Shown here piece after piece: positions 1-8,512 of a stretch of 64,000 nucleotides of DNA; positions within the stretch are counted from its first letter, which is position 1; each line of letters opens with the position of its first letter. This DNA is from Streptomyces sp. NRRL S-337. GTDB taxonomy: Bacteria > Actinomycetota > Actinomycetes > Streptomycetales > Streptomycetaceae. The position numbers were made by a program, and so were the translations under genes. The stretch is taken from assembly GCF_000720175.1 (NCBI RefSeq), contig NZ_JOIX01000030.1:62001-126000 (forward strand), written 5' to 3'. A model generated the notes under the pieces. The model was not told the origin of the DNA, did no database searches, and worked only from the letters and a program-made list of their open reading frames with translations.

Positions 1-37
1 TCCAAGCGGTGAGCAAGCAGCGGACGAGGGGACAGGC

Positions 38-784
38 ATGGGATTCGCAGACGTGGCCGAGCCGACCAGCCGCCTGGTGGCACCACATGTCGACGCGGAC
101 AAAGACGAGCCGGAGGGCGGGGTCGTCAAGGATCTGCTGTCGTTCGGCGACGTATTGAGTCCGTCCTGGTTGATCAGCAAAGGATTGGAGCTCGCCTTCG
201 ACTTCAATCCTGTCGACGAGGCCAAGAAATTGATTGCCGGCGACTGGGTCGAATATGCCCAGTGCGCCAAGGCGTGGAAGGCCATGGGGGATTTCTGCGA
301 GGACCTGTCGAAGAATATCGCGGCCGGAAACAAGACCCTGGACTCCTCTTGGAGCGGAAACGCCGCAGACGCCGCGTATATCTATTTCGAGACCCTGGCC
401 AGAGACCTGGACCAGATGAAAGAATCTTTCGTCGCCCTGAAGGAGAACTACGAGAAAACCTATGAAGAGGTTTGGAATGCCGCCGAGGCGTGTGGCGATT
501 TGCTCAGTGGAATTCTCGACACCGCGGCCCTGGTCGGACTGACGGCGCTGGCCGGGGCCTCAACCAGTTTTACACTGTTCGGACCGGTCATCGCGGCAGG
601 TGCAGTGGCCGGAGAAATCATCGCGATGATCAATATGTGGTCCAAACTGACCACCACCATCAGCGCCCTGCAGACCGCGATCAACGGCTCGGTGGGAATC
701 GTGAGCGGCATCAGCGCGTCGATCGAGAGCAAGACCATCAACTTCCCCGTGCCGGGGCGGGCTTACGACAGCCCGGTGGCGTAG
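38..784 (+). CDS. WXG100-like (type VII secretion-related) protein
   Basis: A 248-residue protein with no full family match that I recognise. Around residues 103-110 it has a WSG turn (SSWSGNAADAA) between predicted helices, the hallmark of WXG100/PPE-like proteins exported by or associated with ESX/type VII secretion. A hydrophobic Gly/Ala-rich stretch at about residues 160-200 could be a membrane or hairpin segment. The ATG follows a clear GAGGGGAC ribosome site. A small coding gene lies 32 bp downstream on the same strand, so the two may be co-transcribed. The substrate or toxin role is inferred only from the motif. Confidence 0.6.
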   Translation: MGFADVAEPTSRLVAPHVDADKDEPEGGVVKDLLSFGDVLSPSWLISKGLELAFDFNPVDEAKKLIAGDWVEYAQCAKAWKAMGDFCEDLSKNIAAGNKTLDSSWSGNAADAAYIYFETLARDLDQMKESFVALKENYEKTYEEVWNAAEACGDLLSGILDTAALVGLTALAGASTSFTLFGPVIAAGAVAGEIIAMINMWSKLTTTISALQTAINGSVGIVSGISASIESKTINFPVPGRAYDSPVA

Positions 785-816
785 CAGACGGGCGTCGGTG
801 AAGAGGGGAGAGTGCA

Positions 817-1206
817 GTGCAGCATGGCAATGAGCAGCGCGAGGTCGGTGACGAGGAGTTCATGAGCCTGGCGCGCGACGAGGCCAAGGCGAGGATGCTC
901 AGGAAGATCATGCAGAATCTTTCCCGGGGCAACGAGGGCGATCCGCTCACGGAGATGGCCAGGGACGTGATGTCGGGGCGCAAGGGGATCCGGGAGGCCA
1001 TTCGGGAAGCTCCCCAGGACGAGTCCCTCCTCGTAAGGTTCGAGACCTTTCAGCGGCGCTGGGATTCCCTGTCGGAAAGCGACCGTCTGGCGGCCGAACG
1101 CGAGGCCAGGAGCTACCTGGAGGAACAGCGTCAGGAAATCGTGACGGAGCGGGAGGCCTCCCAGCGGGCGAGTTCGACTCCCCCGCGGCACAGCGCCCGG
1201 CGCTGA
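817..1206 (+). CDS. hypothetical protein, charged and helical
   Basis: A 129-residue protein rich in Glu, Arg and Ala that looks wholly alpha-helical, with no signal peptide or membrane segment. The GTG start is set by the AAGAGGGGAG ribosome site at 801-810. It sits just behind the WXG100-like gene and is probably its operon partner, for example a chaperone-like or cargo-associated protein, but nothing in the sequence shows this directly. I do not recognise the family. Confidence 0.55.
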   Translation: MQHGNEQREVGDEEFMSLARDEAKARMLRKIMQNLSRGNEGDPLTEMARDVMSGRKGIREAIREAPQDESLLVRFETFQRRWDSLSESDRLAAEREARSYLEEQRQEIVTEREASQRASSTPPRHSARR

Positions 1207-1233
1207 GAGCGCTGAGAGTCCGCGGCAAGCAGG

Positions 1234-1274
1234 CCGGGGCCCGGGCCGCCCGTGGTGGCGGTCCCGGGCCCCGG
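1234..1274. terminator. bidirectional hairpin terminator between convergent genes
   Basis: Arms CCGGGGCCCGGG (1234-1245) and CCCGGGCCCCGG (1263-1274) pair perfectly. The loop holds a further CCGCC/GGCGG stem, giving about 17 paired positions with one bulged base. It lies between the end of the gene at 1206 and the end of fruA at 1287. Confidence 0.7.
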
Positions 1275-1286
1275 TGGGGTGGAGGG

Positions 1287-3386
1287 TCAGGCGGCGGCCG
1301 GGACGGGGTGGTCGGGGGACGGGGTTTCGGCCGGGGTGGTGGGGGTGGGCCTGCGGAGGGTCTTGAGGAGGAGGACCAGGGCGGTGCTGACGCAGGTACC
1401 GACGGCGATGGCGAGCAGGTAGAGGAGCGGCTGGCTGATCAGCGGGACGACGAAGACGCCGCCGTGCGGGGCCCGCAGGGTGCAGCCGAAGGCCATCGAC
1501 AGGGCGCCGGTGACCGCGCCGCCGACCATCACGGAGGGGATGACGCGCAGCGGATCGGCGGCCGCGAAGGGGATCGCGCCCTCGGTGATGAAGGACGCCC
1601 CGAGCACCCAGGCCGCCTTGCCGTTCTCCCGCTCCGTCTTGGTGAAGAGCCGCCCGCGGACGGTCGTCGCCAGGGCCATCGCCAGCGGCGGGACCATACC
1701 GGCGGCCATCACCGCCGCCATCACCTTCAGGCTGCCCTCGTTGGGGTTGGCCAGACCGCCGACCGCGAAGGCGTAGGCGACCTTGTTCAGCGGCCCGCCG
1801 AGGTCGAAGCACATCATGAGGCCGAGCAGCGCGCCGAGGATGATCGCGTTGGCCCCGGAGAGGCCGGACAGCCAGTCGGTCAGCCCCTTCTGCAGTGCGG
1901 CGATCGGCTTGCCGACCACCAGGAACATCAGGAAACCGACGAGTGCCGAGGACAACAGCGGGATCACCACGACCGGCATGATGCCGCGCAGCGGTGCCGG
2001 GACGTTCAGGCGCTGGATCGTCATCACCACCCCGCCCGCGAGGAGACCGGCGATCAGTCCGCCGAGGAAGCCCGCGTTGATGGTGAGCGCGATCGCCCCG
2101 CCGACGAACCCGGGGACCAGCCCTGGCCGGTCGGCCATGCCGTACGCGATGAAGCCGGCCAGCACGGGGACGAGGAAGCCGAAGGCGACGCTGCCTATCT
2201 GGAACAGCAGGGCCGCCCAGCTGGCGGACTCGGTCCAGAGGAAGTGGTCGGCGACGGACGGCGCCTTGTTGATCGTGTAGCCGCCGATCGCGAAGGCGAG
2301 CGCGATGAGCAGACCACCGGCGGCGACGAACGGAACCATGTAACTGACGCCGGTCATCAGCCACTTGCGCAGGCGGGTGGCGTAGCCGTCGGCGGCGTCG
2401 GCGCCCCGGTCCAGTGGCACGGCGGCCCGCGCGGCGGTGCCGGTCCCGCCGATCTCACCGGTCTCGCCCCGGGCGGCCTTCTCCCGTACCTCCGCGATGA
2501 GTTCGGCGGGGCGGTTGATGCCCGCCTTCACCCCGACGTCGACGATCGGCTTGCCGGCGAACCGCTCCCTGTCCCGTACCTCGACGTCATGGGCGAAGAT
2601 CACGCCGTCCGCGTCGGCCACGACCTGCGGATCGAGCCGCTTGAACCCGGCCGAGCCCTGCGTCTCGACGAACACCTCGACTCCGGCGGCCCGTCCGGCC
2701 TTCTCCAGCGCCTCGGCGGCCATGTAGGTGTGCGCGATGCCGGTGGGGCAGGAGGTGATGGCGATGAGGCGGAAGGGGGCGGGGGTGGGAGTGGGAGTCG
2801 GGGCGGGGGGGGTTTCGGGGGCTGCGGGGGTCTCCGGCTTCGGAGCGGCTTCTGGGGCGGCCTCCGGCTCCGGGGCGGCTGCGGGCTCCGGCTCCCGAGC
2901 GGCCGTCGGCTCCTCCGCCGCAGCGGCCTCCCCCGGCTCCTCCGGTGTCTCGCCCCGTATCAGCGCCGCCGTGCGGCCCGGCTCGGTGGCGGAGCGCAGG
3001 GCTCCGGTGAAGGACTCGTCCATCAGGTGGCGGGCGAGGGTGGAGAGGATCGACAGGTGGTCCGCGTCGCCGCCGGCCGGGGCCGCGATCAGGAAGATCA
3101 GGTCGGCCGGGCCGTCCGGCGCCCCGAAGTCGATTCCGGCGGCACTCCGCCCGAAGGCCAGCGTCGGCTCGGTGACGTGCGCGCTGCGGCAGTGCGGGAT
3201 CCCGATCCCGCCGTCCAGTCCGGTCGGCATCTGGGCCTCGCGCGCGGCCACGTCCGCGAGGAAACCCTCCAGGTCGGTGACGCGACCGGACGCGACCATC
3301 CGCTCGGCCAGCGACCGTGCGGCGGCGTCCTTGGTGTCTGCGGACAGGTCGAGATCGACCAGTTCCGCGGTGATCAGCTCGCTCAT
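1287..3386 (-). CDS. fruA: PTS fructose transporter subunit IIABC
   Basis: Fused fructose-specific phosphotransferase permease of 699 residues that imports fructose as fructose-1-phosphate. An EIIA domain (about 1-145) carries the phospho-accepting His65 in GIPHCRSAH. An Ala/Pro/Glu linker (about 147-204) leads to an EIIB domain with the phospho-Cys213 in SCPTGIAHT. From about residue 355 on is the multi-span EIIC membrane domain. The ATG at 3386 is preferred over upstream in-frame codons because AAGGGAG lies just before it and EIIA homology starts there. It is last in the fruR-fruK-fruA order, which fits import followed by phosphorylation by FruK. Confidence 0.95.
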   Translation of the reverse strand: MSELITAELVDLDLSADTKDAAARSLAERMVASGRVTDLEGFLADVAAREAQMPTGLDGGIGIPHCRSAHVTEPTLAFGRSAAGIDFGAPDGPADLIFLIAAPAGGDADHLSILSTLARHLMDESFTGALRSATEPGRTAALIRGETPEEPGEAAAAEEPTAAREPEPAAAPEPEAAPEAAPKPETPAAPETPPAPTPTPTPAPFRLIAITSCPTGIAHTYMAAEALEKAGRAAGVEVFVETQGSAGFKRLDPQVVADADGVIFAHDVEVRDRERFAGKPIVDVGVKAGINRPAELIAEVREKAARGETGEIGGTGTAARAAVPLDRGADAADGYATRLRKWLMTGVSYMVPFVAAGGLLIALAFAIGGYTINKAPSVADHFLWTESASWAALLFQIGSVAFGFLVPVLAGFIAYGMADRPGLVPGFVGGAIALTINAGFLGGLIAGLLAGGVVMTIQRLNVPAPLRGIMPVVVIPLLSSALVGFLMFLVVGKPIAALQKGLTDWLSGLSGANAIILGALLGLMMCFDLGGPLNKVAYAFAVGGLANPNEGSLKVMAAVMAAGMVPPLAMALATTVRGRLFTKTERENGKAAWVLGASFITEGAIPFAAADPLRVIPSVMVGGAVTGALSMAFGCTLRAPHGGVFVVPLISQPLLYLLAIAVGTCVSTALVLLLKTLRRPTPTTPAETPSPDHPVPAAA

Positions 3387-3558
3387 CGCGGGCTCCCTTC
3401 CGTACCGGCCCGAGCGCCTGCCGGGCGACCGACCCTCGCGAACAACTCGTCGGCGGACCGCAGCACGCGCACACACTCCGCGGCTGCCACCGCCCTGCTT
3501 CCGCTCCCCCGGCTACTGCTCCCGCTCCCCCGGTTCTTGATGACGCCCGTCCGCCCGT

Positions 3559-4506
3559 TCATGACACCGGCTCCGTCAGCGGCCGGTCGTACGGCACGTC
3601 ATCGGTGGTCATGACCGCCGCGGGAGCGAGATCCCGCGGGGTCGGCATCTGGCTGCCGGGCAGTTGGACGGCGGCCGCGCCGTGCGCCACCGCGGCGGCC
3701 AGCGCGGCCTTCCCCTTACCGCCGGCCGCGAGGAATCCGGCCAGTGACGCATCGCCGGCCCCCACGTTGCTGCGGACGGCGGCGACCGGCGCGCTGCCGA
3801 AGTGGGTGCCGTCCTCGTCGACCAGCAGCTGGCCGTCCGCGCCCAGGGAGGCGAGTACCGCCCGCGCACCGCGCGCCCGCAGCTCCTCGGCGGCCTTGAC
3901 CGCCTGGCCCACGGTCGCGAGCGGGCGGCCGACGGCCTGTGCCAGCTCCTCGGCGTTCGGCTTGACGACGTCCGGCCGTTCGCGCAGGGCGGCGGTCAGC
4001 GACGGGCCGGACGTGTCCAGGGCGATCCGGGCCCCGGCGCCGTGCGCCCGGGCGACCAGCTCCGCGTACCACTCGGGCGCCAGGCCGCGCGGCAGGCTGC
4101 CGCAGCAGGCGATCCAGCCGGCGCCCGCCGACCGCTCGCCGACCGTCGCGAGCAGCGCTTCCGACTCGTCGGCGGACAGCTCGGGACCGGTCGCGTTGAT
4201 CTTGGTGAGGGTGCCGTCGGGTTCGGCGACCGAGATGTTGGAACGGGTCTGGCCGGCCACCGGTACGCCCACCACCTCGATCCCCTCCCCGTTCAGCAGC
4301 GCGGCCAGCGCCGCACCCGCGGGGCCGCCCAGGGGCAGTACGGCGAGGGTGCGGTGCCCGGCGGCGGTGAGCGCCCGGGAGACGTTGACGCCCTTGCCGC
4401 CGGGGTCGATCCGGTCCGCGGTGGCCCGGAGCACGGCCCCGCGGTCCAGCGCCGGGATCTCGTACGTCCGGTCCAGACTGGGGTTGGGCGTGACGGTGAG
4501 GATCAT
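3559..4506 (-). CDS. fruK: 1-phosphofructokinase
   Basis: PfkB-family sugar kinase of 315 residues that converts fructose-1-phosphate to fructose-1,6-bisphosphate. It has the N-terminal GGKGVNVSRAL motif and the C-terminal NVGAGDASLAGFL anion-hole/catalytic-Asp signature. The family start MILTVTPNPSLDRTYE lies at 4506 with GAAGG six bases upstream. An in-frame ATG at 4590 overlaps the fruR stop as ATGA and would add 28 residues made of four heptapeptide repeats. Either start is possible: homology favours 4506, the translational-coupling geometry favours 4590. It forms an operon with fruR upstream and fruA downstream. Confidence 0.93.
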   Translation of the reverse strand: MILTVTPNPSLDRTYEIPALDRGAVLRATADRIDPGGKGVNVSRALTAAGHRTLAVLPLGGPAGAALAALLNGEGIEVVGVPVAGQTRSNISVAEPDGTLTKINATGPELSADESEALLATVGERSAGAGWIACCGSLPRGLAPEWYAELVARAHGAGARIALDTSGPSLTAALRERPDVVKPNAEELAQAVGRPLATVGQAVKAAEELRARGARAVLASLGADGQLLVDEDGTHFGSAPVAAVRSNVGAGDASLAGFLAAGGKGKAALAAAVAHGAAAVQLPGSQMPTPRDLAPAAVMTTDDVPYDRPLTEPVS

Positions 4507-4590
4507 GGGCGCCTTCGAGGGGCTCACGGGCGTCTCGGAGGGGGCCGTGAGCGTCTCGGAGGGGGGCATGGGTGTCTCGGAGGGGGTCAT
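4507..4590 (-). repeat. four 21-bp tandem repeats at the fruK start
   Basis: Read on the minus strand, the DNA before the canonical fruK ATG is four degenerate 21-bp units that translate as MTPSETP, MPPSETL, TAPSETP and VSPSKAP. Potential start codons occur at the beginning of units one, two and four, and again directly after the last unit. The repeats join the fruR stop to the fruK body. Confidence 0.75.
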
Positions 4591-5393
4591 GCGCGTACTA
4601 CTTCCGTGCCCGCGCGCTCGATGGCGAGGGCGTCGTCGGGGCTCAGCCCGGTGTCGGTGATGAGCAGGTCCACGTCCGAGAGGTCGCCGAAGCGGGCGAA
4701 GTGCCGCTGCTCGAACTTGCCGGAGTCGGCGAGCAGGACGACCCGGCGGGCGGCGCGGATCAGCGCCCGCTTGACCGCGGCCTCCGCCAGGTCGGGGGTG
4801 GTCAGCCCGCCGTCGAGGGAGAAGCCGTTGGTCGCCAGGAACAGCACGTCGGCGTTGATCTCGCGGTAGGCGCGCAGCGCCCAGTCGTCGACCGCGGCCC
4901 GGGTACGGTGCCGGATCCGGCCGCCTACGAGGTGCAGGGTCAGCCCGGGGTGGTCGGCCAGCCGCGCGGCCACCGGAAGGCCGTGGGTGACGACGGTCAG
5001 CTCGGCCTCCAGCGGGATCTCGGCGGCGAACCGGGCGGCCGTGGTACCGGCGTCCAGGATCACGCTGCCGAAACCTCGGTCGCGGGGGGCGCCACCGCCG
5101 TGCTCGCCGTTCTCGCTGCCCGGGAGCTCGGCGAGGGCGGCGCGGGCGATGCGCACCTTCTCGTCGGCGGCGACGCCGTCCCGCTCGGCGAGGTCCGGCT
5201 CGAAGTCCAGCCGGCCGGCCGGGATGGCGCCGCCGTGCACCCTGCGCACCAGACCGGCCCGGTCCAGCGCCTTCAGGTCGCGCCGAACGGTCTCGGCGGT
5301 GACCTGGAACTCCTCGGCGAGCGAGAGCACATCGACCCGCCCGCTCTCACGGGCCAGTCTCAGGATCTCCTGCTGCCGCTCCGGTGCGTACAT
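4587..5393 (-). CDS. fruR: DeoR-family transcriptional regulator of fructose operon
   Basis: DeoR/GlpR-type regulator of 268 residues. An N-terminal winged helix-turn-helix (about 5-57, with SLAEEFQVTAETVRRDLKAL and the RVHGGAI wing) is followed by a DeoR sensor domain of the phosphosugar-binding ISOCOT fold. It is first in the fru operon, and its TGA overlaps a possible fruK ATG, so it most likely represses the operon in the absence of fructose-1-phosphate. Direct repeats in the upstream DNA (5465-5499) are candidate operators. Autoregulation is inferred from position. Confidence 0.9.
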   Translation of the reverse strand: MYAPERQQEILRLARESGRVDVLSLAEEFQVTAETVRRDLKALDRAGLVRRVHGGAIPAGRLDFEPDLAERDGVAADEKVRIARAALAELPGSENGEHGGGAPRDRGFGSVILDAGTTAARFAAEIPLEAELTVVTHGLPVAARLADHPGLTLHLVGGRIRHRTRAAVDDWALRAYREINADVLFLATNGFSLDGGLTTPDLAEAAVKRALIRAARRVVLLADSGKFEQRHFARFGDLSDVDLLITDTGLSPDDALAIERAGTEVVRA

Positions 5394-5464
5394 CGCGTTT
5401 ATGTCCGTTTCCCTGCCCGAACCTGTGGTTTCTCTGTGATGCTACGCCCACATGATGGCTAAGT

Positions 5465-5499
5465 AAACAGACTCGGGCGTCGGTCGGACTCAAACAGAC
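5465..5499. promoter_or_regulatory. candidate FruR operator direct repeats
   Basis: Two identical AAACAGAC octamers (5465-5472 and 5492-5499) sit 27 bp apart, 72-106 bp upstream of the fruR start. DeoR-family regulators often bind direct repeats, so this is a plausible operator. It is inferred from position only. Confidence 0.35.
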
Positions 5500-5582
5500 A
5501 TCGACGGGGGGCACCCCAGTAGCAGGGGCGGGCCCCGGCGGGCAGGGGCGGGGGCAGGGGCCGCGCCCGCTCGGCCCCCACG

Positions 5583-5654
5583 CCTGCACCTGCACCCACA
5601 CCCACACCCACACCCACACCCGCACCCGCACCCGCACCCGCACCCGCACCCGCA
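5583..5654. repeat. hexanucleotide tandem repeat (12 units)
   Basis: An uninterrupted run of twelve hexamers: two CCTGCA, four CCCACA and six CCCGCA. It lies between the hrdD terminator and the fruR control region. It is a simple-sequence tract likely to vary in copy number. No gene is supported in the 5394-5756 gap. Confidence 0.85.
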
Positions 5655-5675
5655 CCAAGCAACCGGGCGCCGCAA

Positions 5676-5716
5676 CAAAAAAGCGAGCCCCGACGCCGCG
5701 AAGGGCGCCAGGGCTC
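5676..5716 (-). terminator. Rho-independent terminator of hrdD
   Basis: On the minus strand a GAGCCC/GGGCTC-bounded stem (5685-5716) with a GC-rich inner stem is followed by six T residues (5677-5682 on the plus strand read as A). It lies about 40 bp past the sigma factor stop. Confidence 0.7.
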
Positions 5717-5756
5717 GTCCTGCTTGCCGGGGAGGGGTTACCGGGGTCGGTCGGGG

Positions 5757-6758
5757 TTACGCGGCCGCGTCGAACCCCGTGTCGTGCGCCATCCGCTTCA
5801 GCTCCAGCAGCGCGTGCTTCTCGATCTGCCGGATCCGCTCGCGGGTGAGGCCGTGCTGCTTGCCGACCTCGGTCAGCGTGCGCTCGCGGCCGTCCTCGAT
5901 GCCGTAGCGCGCCTTGATGATCGACGCGGTGCGGTGGTCGAGGCGGTCGATGAGGTCCTCCAGCTCCTCGCTGCGCAGCAGCGTGAGGACGGACTGCTCG
6001 GGCGAGGCCGCGGAGGTGTCCTCCAGCAGGTCGCCGAACTGGGTGTCGCCGTCGTCGTCCACCGACATGTTCAGGCTGACCGGGTCGCGGGCCCAGTCCA
6101 GTACGTCGGTGACGCGGGCGGGCGTGGTGCCCAGCTCGCCGGCGACCTCCTCGGGCTCCGGGTCGCGGCCGTTCTCGCGGTTGAACTCGCGCTGCACCCG
6201 GCGGATCCGGCCCAGCTCCTCGACGAGGTGCACGGGCAGCCGGATGGTGCGCGACTGGTCGGCGATGGAGCGGGTGATCGCCTGGCGGATCCACCACGTG
6301 GCGTACGTCGAGAACTTGAAGCCCTTGGCGTAGTCGAACTTCTCCACGGCCCGCACCAGGCCCGCGTTGCCCTCCTGGATCAGGTCGAGCAGGGGGAGTC
6401 CGGCGCGCGGGTAGCGGCGCGCCACCGCGACGACCAGCCGCAGGTTGGAGCGGATGAAGACGTCCTTGGCCTTGGCGGCCTCCGCGGCCAGCGCCTCCAG
6501 CTCCTCGCGGCTGGCACCGGCGGCATTGCCGTCGGTCACCTCACCGTCCAGGATCTGCTGGGCGTAGACGCCCGCCTCGATGGTCTGGGACAGCTCGACC
6601 TCCTTGGCGGCGTCGAGCAGGGGCGTACGCGCGATCTCGTCGAGGTACATGCCGACCAGGTCGCGGTCGGCGATCTCCCCGCCTACGGCGCGAACACTGT
6701 TGGCCCCGTCAGAAGCGCTGGTGCTTTCCTGACGACGGGCGACGGCACGGGTTGCCAT
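5757..6758 (-). CDS. hrdD: RNA polymerase group-2 sigma factor, HrdD type
   Basis: Sigma-70 family factor of 333 residues. It has region 1.2 (DLVGMYLDEIARTPLLDAA), the region 2 core (NLRLVVAVARRYPRAGLPLL, then the STYATWWIRQAI -10 helix), region 3, and a region 4.2 helix-turn-helix ending RERIRQIEKHALLELKRM. The short N-terminus, the length near 332 residues and the MATRAVARRQ start match Streptomyces HrdD rather than the much longer principal sigma HrdB. The ATG at 6758 has AAAGGGAG upstream; longer in-frame reading gives only low-complexity sequence. It is divergent from the acetyltransferase gene. Confidence 0.93.
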   Translation of the reverse strand: MATRAVARRQESTSASDGANSVRAVGGEIADRDLVGMYLDEIARTPLLDAAKEVELSQTIEAGVYAQQILDGEVTDGNAAGASREELEALAAEAAKAKDVFIRSNLRLVVAVARRYPRAGLPLLDLIQEGNAGLVRAVEKFDYAKGFKFSTYATWWIRQAITRSIADQSRTIRLPVHLVEELGRIRRVQREFNRENGRDPEPEEVAGELGTTPARVTDVLDWARDPVSLNMSVDDDGDTQFGDLLEDTSAASPEQSVLTLLRSEELEDLIDRLDHRTASIIKARYGIEDGRERTLTEVGKQHGLTRERIRQIEKHALLELKRMAHDTGFDAAA

Positions 6759-7017
6759 GCGTGTGCTCCCTTTGCGATGAGTCGGTCGCGGGACGGTGGG
6801 GCGGGCCGGTTGGTGCACCGACGTGCTGCGACGTGTGCGGTGCGACATGCCGCGTCGCACCGGCTGACGTGCGCCGATACCGGTAGGGCATCGACTGCGA
6901 TGCTTGCCGAGTGGCCCGTCCGAAGGAAACAACGGCTGGAATCCGGACAGAATTCCCACACGGCGCGGCTATTTTTCTGATCATGCAGTACCCTGCGCCC
7001 GCAGCGAGGGAGGTCGT

Positions 7018-7581
7018 ATGCCGTTCGGGCAAGGGGAAGTGCAGGTCAGGGCGGGCGTCGAGGCGGACCTTCCGGCCCTTACGGATCTTTACAACCACTA
7101 CATCCGTGAGACTCCGACCACCTTCGACCTGGAGCCCTTCACCCCGGAGGAGCGCCGCCCCTGGCTGCTCTCCCACCCTCAAGACGGCCCCCACCGCCTT
7201 CTGGTTGCGCAGCTACCCGCAGAACGGGGAAAAAACACCCACAACGGGCCGGGCGGGGACCCGGAGGGTCCGCTCCTCGGCTACGCGACCAGCAGCCCCT
7301 TCCGTCCCAAGGCGGCCTACGCCCCGTCCGTCGAGGTCACCATCTACTGCGCGCCGGAGGCCGCGGGCCGCGGCGTCGGCACGCTCCTCTACGAGGCCCT
7401 GTTCGAGGCGCTGGCCAAGGAGGACGTGCACCGCGCCTACGCGGGCATCACCCGGCCGAACGAGGCGTCCGTCCGCCTGCACACCCGCTTCGGCTTCCGG
7501 CACCTCGGTACGTACACGGAGGTGGGCCGCAAATTCGGCCGTTACTGGGACGTGGCCTGGTACCAGAAGGACCTCGGCTGA
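7018..7581 (+). CDS. GNAT N-acetyltransferase, phosphinothricin-acetyltransferase-like
   Basis: GNAT-fold enzyme of 187 residues that transfers an acetyl group from acetyl-CoA. The opening VRAGVEADLPALTDLYNHYI, the PTTFDLEPFTPEER segment and the acetyl-CoA loop AAGRGVGTLLYEALF are typical of the PAT/Bar subgroup. The C-terminal GFRHLGTYTEVGRKFGRYWD also fits that group. The substrate is not proven; many members acylate methionine sulfoximine or other amino acids. The ATG at 7018 is chosen because GGGAGG lies eight bases upstream. An acidic/Gly insertion (about residues 67-82) is unusual for the family. Confidence 0.88.
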   Translation: MPFGQGEVQVRAGVEADLPALTDLYNHYIRETPTTFDLEPFTPEERRPWLLSHPQDGPHRLLVAQLPAERGKNTHNGPGGDPEGPLLGYATSSPFRPKAAYAPSVEVTIYCAPEAAGRGVGTLLYEALFEALAKEDVHRAYAGITRPNEASVRLHTRFGFRHLGTYTEVGRKFGRYWDVAWYQKDLG

Positions 7582-7599
7582 GACATGTCCGGCTGAGGA

Positions 7600-7691
7600 C
7601 CTCGTGAGCACGCCCCCGTGAGGACTCCTAGCGAGGACGCCTGGTGAGGACGCCTCGTAAGGACACCCTGTGAGAACACCTCGTAAGGCCG
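7600..7691 (+). repeat. degenerate 13-bp tandem repeat
   Basis: About seven imperfect 13-bp units with consensus CCTCGTGAGGACG follow the acetyltransferase stop. One junction has a 1-bp insertion. No gene is supported between 7582 and 7870. Confidence 0.6.
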
Positions 7692-7870
7692 TTTCGCCGC
7701 TCCGGCCGTAGGGCCCCTTCGCTGCTCCGGTTGACGCGGCGGCCGCCCGGGTGTCGCCTGGACAGAAGACGTGCCCGGCAGGCAGGAAGACGCCTGGGCA
7801 CGCCGGCATACGGGAGTGGGTCCGGGGAACGCGGGCCCAGGACCAGCGGGGCGATCGAGAGGAGCCCGCC

Positions 7871-8443
7871 ATGGACCAGCACGCACGCCGGCACGGCGCG
7901 AGGGCCGCCCGCTCACACGGCACGGTCGAGGGTGAACACGGAGCCACCGCCGGCCCCCACCCCGGCTCCGCGGAACGGGCCTCCGACAGCTCGGGGACCT
8001 CACGCCTGGCGGCCATGGCCGAGCGCGTCCCGGCCACCGTCACCTGGCCGCTCATCGCGGCGCTCGCCTTCGGCCTGTTCACGATCTTCCGCACCCACAC
8101 CGCCGGCATCAAGGGCGGACCGGCCCTGCTGTACGGAGTGGCCGCGGCCGTGGTCAGCGGCGTCCTCGGGCTGCTGGTGGCGCGCTACCAGTCGTCCATG
8201 CTCACCGAGACCCGGGCGCTCTCCTACGGCGCACTCTTCGGGCTGTCGATGGGCTGGGTGTACAGCCTGGGCGGCGAGTCACTGCTGAAGTCGTGCATCT
8301 TCGGGTTCGTCATGGGCGGGATCATGTTCATCTCCGCTCTCTACCTCTTCCGCGCCCACAGCGCCCGCGAACCACACGGCCGGCACCGCCCGCACGAGGC
8401 GCAGGACACCCACCGCCGCCGCCTGCCCGCCGCCACACACTGA
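7871..8443 (+). CDS. four-span integral membrane protein
   Basis: A 190-residue protein with a polar, His/Arg-rich N-terminus (1-52), four predicted membrane segments (about 56-74, 84-104, 117-133 and 141-160) and a basic cytoplasmic-type tail. No enzyme motif is visible and I do not recognise the family. The ATG at 7871 is preceded by GAGAGGAG. It converges with the PPOX-type gene downstream. Earlier in-frame codons give only low-complexity sequence, so the shorter start is preferred. Confidence 0.7.
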   Translation: MDQHARRHGARAARSHGTVEGEHGATAGPHPGSAERASDSSGTSRLAAMAERVPATVTWPLIAALAFGLFTIFRTHTAGIKGGPALLYGVAAAVVSGVLGLLVARYQSSMLTETRALSYGALFGLSMGWVYSLGGESLLKSCIFGFVMGGIMFISALYLFRAHSAREPHGRHRPHEAQDTHRRRLPAATH

Positions 8444-8512
8444 CCCCGCCACCTGCACGGGGGGGCATGGCCTCAGACCTCACCCACACCCGCAACACCT
8501 GGCCCCGCAACG

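Noticed and set aside
763..2364. Long minus-strand reading frame over the fru region
   Set aside because: It is the shadow of fruA in another frame: Arg-rich, without domain motifs, while the fruA frame carries the EIIA/B/C active sites.
5583..5654. CRISPR array
   Set aside because: Contiguous hexamers without spacers. No CRISPR-like repeat-spacer pattern was seen anywhere in the window.
5347..6297. Minus-strand frame crossing fruR and hrdD
   Set aside because: It runs through the hexamer repeat and terminator and has no motif; shadow of hrdD.
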